Source: Woeseiaceae bacterium
GTDB taxonomy: Bacteria > Pseudomonadota > Gammaproteobacteria > Steroidobacterales > Woeseiaceae
Direction of reading: 5' to 3'
Length of the DNA: 28,783 bases
Assembly: GCA_022615525.1 (NCBI GenBank)
Contig: JAKEGN010000172.1
Coordinates: 1-28,783, forward strand
The first letter of the stretch is position 1. Every line of letters begins with the position of its first letter. Shown here in pieces: positions 1 to 7,667 of this stretch. The notes beneath the pieces are model-generated. The model worked only from the letters and a program-made list of their open reading frames with translations, was not told the DNA's origin and searched no databases. Made by a program: the position numbers and the translations under genes.

Positions 1-161
1 GCCGCCAGCACGCTGCTCTCATGCTGTTCGACGCCGGACTCGATGATGCTGCTTGCCAGGCCGCGGTACTGGACATAGAAAACGGTCGACAGCAATGCAA
101 TGACAACGGTGGCCACGAGCGTGGCGAGGAGCAGGTGTCTGGGGGAAATTCTGCGAGCCAT
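1..161 (-). CDS. N-terminus of a membrane protein, probably signalling (partial)
   Basis: An open frame starts with ATG at 159-161 (minus) and runs off the left edge of the window, giving 53 residues. It begins MARRISPRHLLLATLVATVV: a short basic N-terminus, then one hydrophobic segment (about residues 10-30), then a polar stretch rich in Ser and Glu (SSIIESGVEQHESSVLAA). This is the layout of an uncleaved N-terminal anchor followed by a periplasmic sensor region, as in membrane sensor kinases, GGDEF/EAL proteins and chemoreceptors. The catalytic or output domain lies outside the window, so the class cannot be given. It is divergent from the receiver-domain gene at 493, so the two could be functionally linked; that is inference. 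No clear ribosome binding site is seen upstream of the ATG. Confidence 0.6.
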   Translation of the reverse strand, partial: MARRISPRHLLLATLVATVVIALLSTVFYVQYRGLASSIIESGVEQHESSVLA

Positions 162-492
162 TTATTATTAAGATTCTGATTGGCATGGGAAATTCCACGC
201 CCGCCAGCAACTTTTTCTCCGCTCGTACGCCGTCCGGACCAAGCCTGCAAGCCTGGATCATGCTTTCGCCGGCGGCGGAACCGTGGCCAAAGTTTAGCAC
301 TGTGTCCAATTCCTGCCGAAGGCTATTTGTTGCGCCTACAGGGGAAAACACGCCGGCAGGTCCAGGGGCGCGGGATAAGCCCGGCCGAACAGGGGCTTAG
401 GGTTGGCCGTCAGGGGCTGGTGCAGCCCTTGTCCGGTGCCGGAATCACCGTGACATAATGGTTCGAAGGCCGGTATTTTCAAATCGGCATGC
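162..492. other. Divergent intergenic region, 331 bp, no gene seen
   Basis: This region separates the truncated minus-strand membrane protein from the receiver-domain gene. Short open frames on both strands here lack ribosome binding sites and recognisable content. A weak plus-strand promoter-like pair, TTGTCC at 429-434 and CATAAT at 454-459, has a 19-bp spacer, which is longer than ideal. I see no convincing hairpin, operator or RNA gene. Confidence 0.5.
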
Positions 493-1851
493 ATGCAGCG
501 GGGAGCGGCATTGCGCAAGACAGCCCTCATCGTCGATGACTCGAAGTCCGCCAGGGTCGTCCTGAAGCGCCTGCTGGAGTCGCACGACCTGATGGTGGAC
601 ACCGCAGAGTCCGCCGAGGCTGCGCTCGAATACCTGATAGACCACCGACCGGACGTCGTATTCATGGACCATATGATGCCCGGCATGGACGGTTTCCAGG
701 CGGTCACCGCCATCAAGAGCAATCCGGATACGGCAACGATCCCGATCATGATGTACACCTCCCAGGGAGGGGAACTCTACGTGGGCCAGGCACGCGCGCT
801 CGGCGCGGTCGGGGTCCTGCCGAAACAGGTCGAACCGGTGGAAGTGTCCAAGGTATTGCGGTCACTGCACGTTATCGGTGATGAGGCCGAACGTCGCCGG
901 ACCGCGGACAAGGTGCAAGGTGACGGCGCCGGTGACGGGTATCCCGGCATCGACAAGCTGGACAAGGAACTGAGAGTCCTTATCCAGGATTTGTTCGACC
1001 AGCAACGCGCTGTCCTGCGGAGGGACCTGCTGGACAGTTACGAGACGATTGCAGCAAGGGTTGCCGAGGAGATTCGTGCGCCGGCGGTGACAACGCCGGA
1101 AACAGCGGAACCCGCCGACGAAGAGAGTCCTGTCATACCGCCACGCCTGAAGATCGCCATAGTCCTGCTGACCGTGCTTGTGATTACTTTCGCCTGGCTG
1201 TATTGGATGCAGGTTCAAAGCTGGCAGGAGACCCAACGTGAGAACGCGTTGTTGCGAAACGAGTTGGCGCACGGAAATTCCAGCTTTGCCGAGAATGCAA
1301 CGGCGGTACAGAGTCGAATCGACGAGTTCCGGCAATCGCTGGGAACGGCGTTCTCAATGGCACTGTCATCGATCGAATGGGGCGCCAACCAGGCGGCGCG
1401 TTACGAATTCGGCGAATTGCCGCTCGGCGATCGCCGGCGGCGGGTATTTGAGGAAATGTCCGATCGCCTGCTGGAGACCGGGTTCTCCGGCGTGGTGCGG
1501 GTCGAGTCCCACGTTGGTGATTTCTGCATGATTGCGGTCGGACCGGCTAGTTACATCCTGCCGCCGCCGGACATGGACGCAGGAGCATGTGATGCCGTCG
1601 GTTTTGGTGACGACGAGTCGGTCGACCTCGGGTTACGGCAATCCGTTGGTTTTGCGAATTTTGTGAACGTAGCCGCTGAGGATACTCAGGGCCGAATTCG
1701 TTTCGAGATCGAGTCACATGGCAACGCGGATCCTGCCATACCATATCCCGAGTCAACCGCGGGACTCAGTGCCGGTGACTGGAATGAGATCTCGAGGGCA
1801 AATAATCGAGTATTAGTGTCGATCGTGCCGGACGCGAGGCCGCAACCCTGA
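493..1851 (+). CDS. Membrane-anchored response-regulator (receiver domain) protein
   Basis: The 452-residue protein starts with a CheY-like receiver domain (about residues 8-128). It has the acidic pair D15/D16, the phosphoacceptor D59 in VFMDHMMPGMDG, T89 and K111, so it should accept phosphate from a histidine kinase. A linker with a helical part (about 150-195) leads to a Pro/Glu-rich stretch, one transmembrane helix (about 219-239) and a possible coiled coil (about 240-275). The last 170 residues form a soluble domain that I do not recognise. If the receiver is cytoplasmic, this C-terminal domain is periplasmic. Response regulators normally end in a DNA-binding or enzymatic domain, so the architecture is odd. 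ATG at 493 is used; a TTG at 511 would also keep the whole receiver. The gene ends 8 bp from the convergent bactofilin gene. Receiver domain call is firm; role is unknown. Confidence 0.85.
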   Translation: MQRGAALRKTALIVDDSKSARVVLKRLLESHDLMVDTAESAEAALEYLIDHRPDVVFMDHMMPGMDGFQAVTAIKSNPDTATIPIMMYTSQGGELYVGQARALGAVGVLPKQVEPVEVSKVLRSLHVIGDEAERRRTADKVQGDGAGDGYPGIDKLDKELRVLIQDLFDQQRAVLRRDLLDSYETIAARVAEEIRAPAVTTPETAEPADEESPVIPPRLKIAIVLLTVLVITFAWLYWMQVQSWQETQRENALLRNELAHGNSSFAENATAVQSRIDEFRQSLGTAFSMALSSIEWGANQAARYEFGELPLGDRRRRVFEEMSDRLLETGFSGVVRVESHVGDFCMIAVGPASYILPPPDMDAGACDAVGFGDDESVDLGLRQSVGFANFVNVAAEDTQGRIRFEIESHGNADPAIPYPESTAGLSAGDWNEISRANNRVLVSIVPDARPQP

Positions 1852-1859
1852 TCGGCGGT

Positions 1860-2261
1860 TCAATCCTGACCCTGGCGTTTCTCGACGAATTCGACGGGTT
1901 CCGAGCGTCCGGTCGTTTTAATCACGCCCTGCACCACAGCACCTTCCGCAACGGCGATGGCCTCACCGGCGACGGTACCGACGATTCTCGCGGAATCTGT
2001 AATCTCCACGTGCCCTGCAGCATCTATGTCGCCGTCGATGGTTCCGGCCACAATGACGGTGCTGGCCTTAATCGTGCCCTTCCACCGGCCGCTCTTTGCC
2101 AGCGTGACCGTTCCCTCGATATCACAGTCACCCTCGACTTCCCCGCTGATCATGAAGTTGCCGCGCCCCGAAATCTTGCCGGTGACCTTGCATGCTTCAC
2201 TTATGAGCGTGGCCGGGCCGCTGGTTCGGTCGCTGAGCCGTCGCGATTTTGTGTCACTCAT
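1860..2261 (-). CDS. Bactofilin (polymer-forming cytoskeletal protein)
   Basis: The 133-residue protein has the bactofilin (formerly DUF583) core at about residues 16-116. It is a beta-solenoid pattern of short hydrophobic/glycine repeats such as KVTGKISGRGNFMISGEVEG and TIDGDIDAAGHVEITDSA, flanked by polar tails. Bactofilins self-assemble without nucleotide into filaments that scaffold cell-wall or envelope enzymes at the inner membrane. No membrane anchor is visible. Two in-frame ATG codons at 2309 and 2306 would add 16 or 15 residues. I prefer 2261 because a GGAGA motif lies about 10 bases upstream and because a promoter-like -10 (2310-2315) abuts the 2309 ATG, leaving no leader for it. 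The gene sits 87 bp downstream of the DUF2845 gene on the same strand (39 bp if the 2309 start is used). No M23 peptidase neighbour, a common bactofilin partner, is present. Confidence 0.88.
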   Translation of the reverse strand: MSDTKSRRLSDRTSGPATLISEACKVTGKISGRGNFMISGEVEGDCDIEGTVTLAKSGRWKGTIKASTVIVAGTIDGDIDAAGHVEITDSARIVGTVAGEAIAVAEGAVVQGVIKTTGRSEPVEFVEKRQGQD

Positions 2262-2309
2262 TCCTGGATTGTCTCCGCTGACCTGACGCCCTGAGGTTTC
2301 CGCCATCAT

Positions 2310-2337
2310 ATTATGTCAGCGGTTTAAGAATTGTGAA
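2310..2337 (-). promoter_or_regulatory. Predicted sigma70 promoter for the bactofilin gene
   Basis: On the minus strand TTCACA (2332-2337) and CATAAT (2310-2315) are separated by 16 bp. The start of transcription would fall a few bases inside the upstream ATG pair, which supports translation from 2261. Prediction from sequence only. Confidence 0.4.
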
Positions 2338-2348
2338 TCAGTTTGCAA

Positions 2349-2735
2349 TCACCGCTCGTTCGTGTCCTTGAACCCATAGCCTGCAGTCCTGATGTCGACG
2401 AGGTATCCGCCCTCGAATCGAAGCACGCGCATCAGCTTTCTGGGACCGAAGTTGTAGACGAGCTCGGTTGCCAGGACCTCGGTCACGTAACCGTACCTGT
2501 AGTAGCTGCTGCTTATCCCGCCGTAGCCATACGTTCTCGGGTAATCGCTTCGAAGCACGAGTCCGAGATGATGAGTTGCTATAGGTTCGCCGCAAAATGC
2601 CCTGACCTGGGACTCATGCATGCCGTCACGCACGAGCCGGTTTCCGCAGCGCAGTGCTTCAGCGGGTTGACTGAACAGGAGCAGGCCGCAGGCCAGTACG
2701 AATCCAGACTGGAGATTGCCGGTTGCTCGGTACAT
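2349..2735 (-). CDS. DUF2845-type small secreted protein
   Basis: The 128-residue product begins MYRATGNLQSGFVLACGLLL and continues to a likely signal peptidase site after SQPAEA (about residue 27), so it is probably exported. The mature part opens with the family pattern LRCGNRLVRDGMHESQVRAF followed by CGEP, the Cys/Gly-rich motif of DUF2845 proteins, with two Cys that could pair in the periplasm. The middle is rich in Tyr and Gly and contains the alternating pattern expected of beta strands. Function is unknown in this family. The start at 2735 was chosen because it gives a clean signal peptide and has GGAG 3 bases upstream; longer in-frame extensions to 2933 have no such content and would overlap the gshA promoter. 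Bactofilin follows on the same strand. Confidence 0.7.
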   Translation of the reverse strand: MYRATGNLQSGFVLACGLLLFSQPAEALRCGNRLVRDGMHESQVRAFCGEPIATHHLGLVLRSDYPRTYGYGGISSSYYRYGYVTEVLATELVYNFGPRKLMRVLRFEGGYLVDIRTAGYGFKDTNER

Positions 2736-2865
2736 GGACTCCGCCGCGGGCTGGATGCAAATCGGGTTGGGGACCATCATAAACCATAACGAAACCACCC
2801 GGTTGCCGAGACCGCTGGGGCCGTCCGCAACAGGCCAAGTCGTTGTCACAGAAAAGAAAGTCTCA

Positions 2866-2894
2866 TTGGCACTAAATCGGGTGGCCTGTATAGT
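2866..2894 (+). promoter_or_regulatory. Predicted sigma70 promoter for gshA
   Basis: TTGGCA (2866-2871) and TATAGT (2889-2894) are separated by exactly 17 bp, close to the sigma70 consensus. Transcription would start near 2901, giving a 5' leader of about 60 bases before the ATG at 2962. It lies in the divergent gap between the DUF2845 gene and gshA. Confidence 0.65.
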
Positions 2895-2961
2895 CGGCCC
2901 ATGCGCAGCGTCGGCCAGCGATATCAGCTGCAACGATTGAGTCTTGAAAGCCCGGGTTCAC

Positions 2962-4524
2962 ATGTTTGATAAAAGAATAAATCGCCTGGCCGCAACACGC
3001 TCCGTCAACCCCGTCTGGGGAGGCCGGAAGGGCGTCGAAAAGGAGAGTCTTCGCGTAACGCCGCAGGGATACCTCTCACGCAAACCGCACCCGGAAGCAT
3101 TCGGGTCAGCGCTGACGAATCGGTTCATCACAACGGATTTTTCGGAGGCATTGCTCGAATTCGTCACGCCGGCTTCGATGCATACCTGGGAGACACTGCG
3201 GTTTCTGTGCGATATACACCAGTTCAGTTACGCCGGCCTGGGCGACGAGCTCCTTTGGGTGTCCAGCATGCCGTGTCGCATCGGTGGCGACGACGAGATC
3301 CCGCTGGCGCGTTACGGCAGTTCGAATATCGGCCGCATGAAGACGATCTACCGCAGTGGTCTCGGGCTCCGCTACGGACGCAGCATGCAAACCATCGCCG
3401 GAGTCCATTTCAATTACTCGATGCCCGACGCTTTCTGGCCTGCCTACCAGGAAATCGAGGCCCACAGCGGCAGAATTGAAAGCCTGCGATCGCATGCGTA
3501 TTTCGGGCTGGTGAGGAATTTTCGCCGATTCGGCTGGCTGATCCTGTATCTGTTCGGGGCATCACCGGCACTGTGTCGTTCGTTTGCGCGCGGGTCCACT
3601 CCGTCGTTGGCGGAGCTCGGCCTCGATACGCTTTACCAGCCTTTCGCGACCTCACTTCGCATGAGCGATCTCGGTTACAGCAACCGGACGCAGGCGCGGC
3701 TTACCATCTCGCTGAACGGCCTCGACGAATACGTCGCCGATCTGAGCCGGGCGATACGCACGCCCGAGCCGGCATTCGAACGGTTCGGCGTCAAGGTGGA
3801 CGGCGACTACAGGCAGCTGAGCGTCAATCAGTTGCAGATTGAAAATGAGTACTACAGTCCGGTCCGGCCGAAACGGGTCGCGAAGTCGGGCGAACGCCCT
3901 ACGGCGGCGCTGCGGCGTGGTGGCGTCGAATATGTCGAGATTCGCTCGCTCGACATCAACGTGTTCGATCCGGTCGGGATCAACCAGAACGCGATGCGCT
4001 TTGTCGAGGATTTTGCAATCTATTGCCTGCTCCAGGACAGTCCGCCGCTGGATGACCGGTCATGGGACGAGGCGGCACGGAATCACACCCAGACGGCAAA
4101 AAGCGGCCGCGATCCGGAGTTTCGCCTCTATCGTGACGGGCAAGCGATTTCAATTGCGGAGTGGGGTAAGGAAATAGTGCGCGATGTGAAGGCGGTGGCG
4201 GAGTTGATCGACCGCGGAAACGGCGGCCGTGACTACCGGGATGCAGTCGACGTGCAAGCCGAGCTGCTGGGAAACCCGGATGCCACTCCCTCGGCACGCA
4301 TACTCCGGGAACTGAAAACGGCGGGCACCGGATTTTTCGATTTCGCCATGCAGGCGGCGATCGGGCACCGCGATTATTTTGCGGCCCTCGAGCCCATGCG
4401 GCCCGAGCGTTTCCGCGAGCTGGAGACCGAAGCACGCGACTCGCTGTTGCGCCAGAAGGCCATGGAGGCGGGCGATAAGCTGAGCCTGGACGACTACATT
4501 GCCGCCTACTTCAGTCGCGATTGA
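2962..4524 (+). CDS. gshA: Glutamate-cysteine ligase (gamma-glutamylcysteine synthetase)
   Basis: GshA joins L-glutamate and L-cysteine using ATP, the first and usually limiting step of glutathione synthesis in the cytoplasm. The 520-residue product matches the proteobacterial GshA type in length (about 520). Visible family signatures are GGRKGVEKESLRV near the N-terminus (metal/ATP-binding glutamates), TTDFSEALLEFVTP, QTIAGVHFNYS and GVEYVEIRSLDINVFDP. ATG at 2962 places the GVEKESLR motif about 25 residues from the start, as is usual; an in-frame TTG at 2944 is an alternative and neither has a good ribosome binding site. It has its own promoter at 2866-2894 and ends 12 bp from the convergent aminotransferase gene. 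gshB is not in the window. Identification is secure. Confidence 0.96.
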   Translation: MFDKRINRLAATRSVNPVWGGRKGVEKESLRVTPQGYLSRKPHPEAFGSALTNRFITTDFSEALLEFVTPASMHTWETLRFLCDIHQFSYAGLGDELLWVSSMPCRIGGDDEIPLARYGSSNIGRMKTIYRSGLGLRYGRSMQTIAGVHFNYSMPDAFWPAYQEIEAHSGRIESLRSHAYFGLVRNFRRFGWLILYLFGASPALCRSFARGSTPSLAELGLDTLYQPFATSLRMSDLGYSNRTQARLTISLNGLDEYVADLSRAIRTPEPAFERFGVKVDGDYRQLSVNQLQIENEYYSPVRPKRVAKSGERPTAALRRGGVEYVEIRSLDINVFDPVGINQNAMRFVEDFAIYCLLQDSPPLDDRSWDEAARNHTQTAKSGRDPEFRLYRDGQAISIAEWGKEIVRDVKAVAELIDRGNGGRDYRDAVDVQAELLGNPDATPSARILRELKTAGTGFFDFAMQAAIGHRDYFAALEPMRPERFRELETEARDSLLRQKAMEAGDKLSLDDYIAAYFSRD

Positions 4525-4536
4525 GGCGGCGTAACC

Positions 4537-5460
4537 TCACTGGTTTGACCAGAATGGCAATGCCTCGCCGTGTTGGTACGCGTGCTGGCGATGCAATTCC
4601 TGGAATCGCTCCGTGACCGGGCCACGTCGGCCGCTGCCGATGACACGTCCGTCCGCCTTCAGGACAGGCGTCAGCTCGCCCATGGTGCCGCTGGTAAACG
4701 CCTCATCGGCGGTATAGAGCTCCGTCAACGAGAGGTTCTTCTCGATGGCGATCACGTGATGTTCGAGCGCTATGTCCAGCACCATCTGCCGCGTCAGGCC
4801 CGGAAGGCAGCTATCCGCAAGCGGTGTGAGCAGTTTGCCATCACGAACCAGGAAAATATTGGTGTCGTTGGTTTCTGAAATGAAGCCATTGATATCGAGC
4901 ATGACCGCGCTCGCGACCCCAGCCACATTTGCTTCGATGGCAGCGAGAATGTTGTTCAGGAGATTGTTGTGATGGATTTTGGAGTCGAGGCATTGCGTTG
5001 TGTTGCGCCGGATCGATGAGGTTATTACCTCGATCCCGCTGTCGGCATAGACAGGCGGCTTCCATTCGGCCAGGACGATCAGTGTGCAACCGGACTGGTT
5101 CAGTCGCGGATTCATGCCGGACGTAATCTTCTCACCACGGCTGAGCGTCAGCCGAATGTGGGTTTGATCCGTCATCCCGTTGGCCTCGAGAGTCGCGAAT
5201 ACAACCTTGCGAATTTCGTCGCTGGACGGTATCGAGGCAAATGCCAAAGCCTTGGCGGAATTCTGCAGCCTTTGCAGATGTGCAGCGAAAGCAGCGATTC
5301 GTCCCCTGTAAACCCGCAGGCCTTCCCACACAGCGTCGCCGCCCTGCACGACACTGTCAAACACCGATATGCGGGCTTCGGCACGCGGCACGAGCTTGCC
5401 GTTGATACTTACCAGGATGTCCCTGTTGCGTGGATCCAGGCTTTGCACATCAGTCTCCAT
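4537..5460 (-). CDS. Class IV PLP aminotransferase (BCAT / D-amino acid aminotransferase fold)
   Basis: The 307-residue protein belongs to the fold-type IV PLP enzymes, which include IlvE, D-amino acid aminotransferase and aminodeoxychorismate lyase. The N-terminal strand ends in GGDAVWEGLRVYRGRI (family motif xGxxxxEGLR). The PLP lysine is K161 in CLDSKIHHNNLLNNI, the cofactor glutamate lies in ISETNDTNIFLV, and the phosphate-binding loop is FTSGTMGELTPV. This points to transamination of an amino acid, but the substrate cannot be fixed from sequence; the Asn/His-rich segment after K161 differs from typical IlvE. ATG at 5460 overlaps the end of the upstream sulfotransferase-like gene by 11 bases, so the two are probably translationally coupled. 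Longer in-frame starts (5496, 5619) lie entirely inside the upstream gene and add unrelated sequence. Confidence 0.88.
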   Translation of the reverse strand: METDVQSLDPRNRDILVSINGKLVPRAEARISVFDSVVQGGDAVWEGLRVYRGRIAAFAAHLQRLQNSAKALAFASIPSSDEIRKVVFATLEANGMTDQTHIRLTLSRGEKITSGMNPRLNQSGCTLIVLAEWKPPVYADSGIEVITSSIRRNTTQCLDSKIHHNNLLNNILAAIEANVAGVASAVMLDINGFISETNDTNIFLVRDGKLLTPLADSCLPGLTRQMVLDIALEHHVIAIEKNLSLTELYTADEAFTSGTMGELTPVLKADGRVIGSGRRGPVTERFQELHRQHAYQHGEALPFWSNQ

Positions 5461-6181
5461 CTTGTGCACGAATGGCGTGCGCGAATAGTTTCTCATAATG
5501 TGGTGCACATTCGGCCAGCAGGCCACCGAGTCGCGGAGGGAAGCCCCGCTTCGGCTTGTACTTGGTGAACCCGGTGCTCTGGTGCACGGCGTGGTACCAG
5601 TGCCTGGCCCATACGCCATCCTCGGGAATCGGACCTTTCGGCCAGCTCAGCATGCCCGGGTCAAAGCGGAGTCCCAGTTCGCCGCACAGCAGCCTGAGCA
5701 CGCGCTCCGGATCGAGCAACAGCTCGCGGGAATCGAGTACGGCCGGCTGTTGACCTTGACTGCGCAACTCGTCGTAGAGCCTGGATTGCACGGCAAGTCC
5801 GGTATCGGCGAGCGTTGCATCCGGCAACTGAATCGTCAGGGATGGCAACATTTCCGCAGGGTCCCGTATCAGAAATACGTTTTGCGTTTCTTTCAGGAAG
5901 CCGGCATCGATGTCGACGAGGTGATGAGCCATGTGCTTCATGAACAGCACCGGCCTGGTTGCTGCGATGGCAGGGTGCAGCAGGGATTGCATGACGGAGT
6001 TTCCATCGCAGTTCATGCATGCCATGACCTGCTCGCGGCCGGGATGAGCCGCACCGCTGACTCTGAGGTAGTGGCCATAGAGAGGTTCATCGATGACGCG
6101 GGTATCGTCGCGCTGCGCGAAGCTGTACATCAGGGCGGTCGAGACATTTCGCGGGCCAGACCAGAGGCAGATGGACTGCAT
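5450..6181 (-). CDS. Sulfotransferase-like P-loop protein
   Basis: The 243-residue protein starts MQSICLWSGPRNVSTALMYS. The segment SGPRNVSTALM (residues 8-18) is the 5'-phosphosulfate-binding loop pattern of the sulfotransferase family, and NVFLIRDPAEMLPS (residues 101-114) matches the 3'-phosphate-binding strand with the R-D-P and distal Ser. The protein is shorter than typical cytosolic sulfotransferases but keeps both PAPS contacts. It would transfer sulfate from PAPS to an unknown acceptor, if it is active; a kinase-like or nucleotide-only role cannot be excluded. GGAGG lies 6 bases before the ATG, and a clear sigma70 promoter is at 6218-6246. The gene overlaps the class IV aminotransferase gene by 11 bases, so both probably act on one pathway. 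Confidence 0.8.
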   Translation of the reverse strand: MQSICLWSGPRNVSTALMYSFAQRDDTRVIDEPLYGHYLRVSGAAHPGREQVMACMNCDGNSVMQSLLHPAIAATRPVLFMKHMAHHLVDIDAGFLKETQNVFLIRDPAEMLPSLTIQLPDATLADTGLAVQSRLYDELRSQGQQPAVLDSRELLLDPERVLRLLCGELGLRFDPGMLSWPKGPIPEDGVWARHWYHAVHQSTGFTKYKPKRGFPPRLGGLLAECAPHYEKLFAHAIRAQDGD

Positions 6182-6217
6182 GCAAGGCCTCCGGTCAGGT
6201 GAGAAATCGCGGCCGGC

Positions 6218-6246
6218 ATTGTATCGATTGCGTGAGGGGCGGCCAA
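6218..6246 (-). promoter_or_regulatory. Predicted sigma70 promoter for the sulfotransferase-aminotransferase operon
   Basis: On the minus strand TTGGCC (6241-6246) and TACAAT (6218-6223) are separated by 17 bp. Transcription would start near 6211 and leave a leader of about 30 bases containing the GGAGG ribosome binding site of the gene at 6181. Confidence 0.6.
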
Positions 6247-6391
6247 TGCCAGCCTCGTGACAGGCAGCCGGGCGAGAGTCCGGAAATTGTGCACCAGGTC
6301 ACAAATCGTCGGCAATGACGTGAGGCGCGCCGGCTTTCCTACTAGTATCTGCAGTCGCGGTTTCCCGCGCATTTCGTCGAGGACGCACGCT

Positions 6392-6961
6392 TTGTTCAGG
6401 ACTTTTGTTTTCGGTTTGTTTCTGGGCCTGTTCGGCACCGGCGCGCTCCTGCACCTCGTGCCGGTCGTGGACCAGCATCGTGTGCCCTCGCACGTGACCG
6501 TACTTACCAACGGCGGAAACGAGGAAACCTTCAGTGTACGGTTGCCCGGCGATCGCATCATGGTCGGCCGGCCCGGAGTTGCTACACCTGTACCTGCGGG
6601 CCTTGCGTGGCCCGATGCACCGGCTTTGTCGGGTTTCGAGGCCGAGCTGTTCAAGGTGCGCGACCGGGACAACACGGTCATCGGGGTAGCGAGCCGCATG
6701 AAGCAAGGCGGAGGCGCCGGCTTCGTGCAATGGGTTATTCACCTGCCCGCGCGAGGCACGATGTTTGCCGCGCTGGAACCGAATCCCGGCGCTGGCCAGG
6801 CGCGCGCTGGCACACTGCGCGCCGGAACCGGAGAATTCGAACTCCGGCGCGGATCCGTCCGGGAAGCATTCGTGCGTGAAGACGGCAGTGACGATCCGGA
6901 CAGTGAAGGTCGTATCGATCTGCAGGTAGCACTCATCGGGCTGCAGGAAGAATCGAAATGA
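6392..6961 (+). CDS. Membrane-anchored protein of unknown function (paralogue A)
   Basis: The 189-residue protein has a single hydrophobic N-terminal segment (MFRTFVFGLFLGLFGTGALL, up to about residue 22) and then a soluble, probably periplasmic, domain. I do not recognise the family. The core contains FVQWVIHLPARGTMFAALEP and GTLRAGTGEFELRRG, which resemble VWHIYLPGRGTLLVQQVE and GTARVVGGSGEFDSVS in the next gene, so the two look like diverged duplicates. The TTG at 6392 is chosen because GAGGA lies about 9 bases upstream and because it starts exactly at the anchor; an ATG-led frame from 6257 would add 45 residues with no membrane or domain character. The stop overlaps the next start as ATGA. 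A weak -10-like TAGTAT is at 6343-6348. Confidence 0.6.
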   Translation: MFRTFVFGLFLGLFGTGALLHLVPVVDQHRVPSHVTVLTNGGNEETFSVRLPGDRIMVGRPGVATPVPAGLAWPDAPALSGFEAELFKVRDRDNTVIGVASRMKQGGGAGFVQWVIHLPARGTMFAALEPNPGAGQARAGTLRAGTGEFELRRGSVREAFVREDGSDDPDSEGRIDLQVALIGLQEESK

Positions 6962-7647
6962 AATACTTTATTTCACTGGTCGTCGGGATCCTGGCCGGTT
7001 CGGTGCTGCTGCTCGCTGGTCTGTACCTGAACCCGTTCGTCGCGAGACAATCGCTGTCACCGGTCGCGGTTTCCGACGATATGCTGGCCGTCCTCGACTA
7101 TTCACTCGCTCCGTCGGAGTCCCTGCTTTTCACCAACGACGGCGAATCATTGCGCAAGCCATACCCGCTCAAAGTGCAGGAACTGTGGGAACCGGCCATA
7201 CAGAAAACCTGGGTGACCGTCACCGAACTGGCCAACGCACGCGGAGAACCGGCCGGCGTCGGCATAAAGTTTTCGTCGAAGTCCGAGAAATCGCGCCCGC
7301 TTCGTGGTGAGGCGCTGGTGGACAGTGTCTGGCACATCTATTTGCCGGGTCGCGGAACCCTGCTGGTCCAACAGGTCGAGAATTACTGGTCGCTGCTGCG
7401 GGACATAGTAGGTCCGGCCCGCCTGAGTTCCAGCGACAGCTGGCGCGGCAACTGGCACGGTTCGATAACAGTCGGTCCGGAAGCACTCGGCACGGCCAGA
7501 GTCGTCGGCGGGTCCGGAGAGTTTGACAGTGTGTCCGCCGAAGCGATGGAATCCGTGAACGCAACGGTTTACTCGGCGCTCGAGGGACCGGTAGCGATGC
7601 ATGGCAGCCTGAACATCGCGAGGACGTCGGAAAGCAGCGCACAGTAA
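6958..7647 (+). CDS. Membrane-anchored protein of unknown function (paralogue B)
   Basis: The 229-residue protein begins MKYFISLVVGILAGSVLLLA, a Lys plus hydrophobic helix (about residues 4-23) that serves as a signal or anchor. The rest is soluble with mixed strands. It starts inside the stop of the preceding gene (ATGA, 6958-6961), so translation is coupled. Short segments such as LPGRGTLL and GGSGEFDSVSAEAM align with equivalent segments in the upstream protein; identity is low elsewhere. There is no catalytic motif I can name. The pair may form a heteromeric complex at the inner membrane facing the periplasm; that is inference from topology and coupling. The gene ends 20 bp before the convergent reductase gene, with no obvious terminator between. 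Confidence 0.65.
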   Translation: MKYFISLVVGILAGSVLLLAGLYLNPFVARQSLSPVAVSDDMLAVLDYSLAPSESLLFTNDGESLRKPYPLKVQELWEPAIQKTWVTVTELANARGEPAGVGIKFSSKSEKSRPLRGEALVDSVWHIYLPGRGTLLVQQVENYWSLLRDIVGPARLSSSDSWRGNWHGSITVGPEALGTARVVGGSGEFDSVSAEAMESVNATVYSALEGPVAMHGSLNIARTSESSAQ

Positions 7648-7667
7648 CTCGCACGGCAGTCCCGCAA

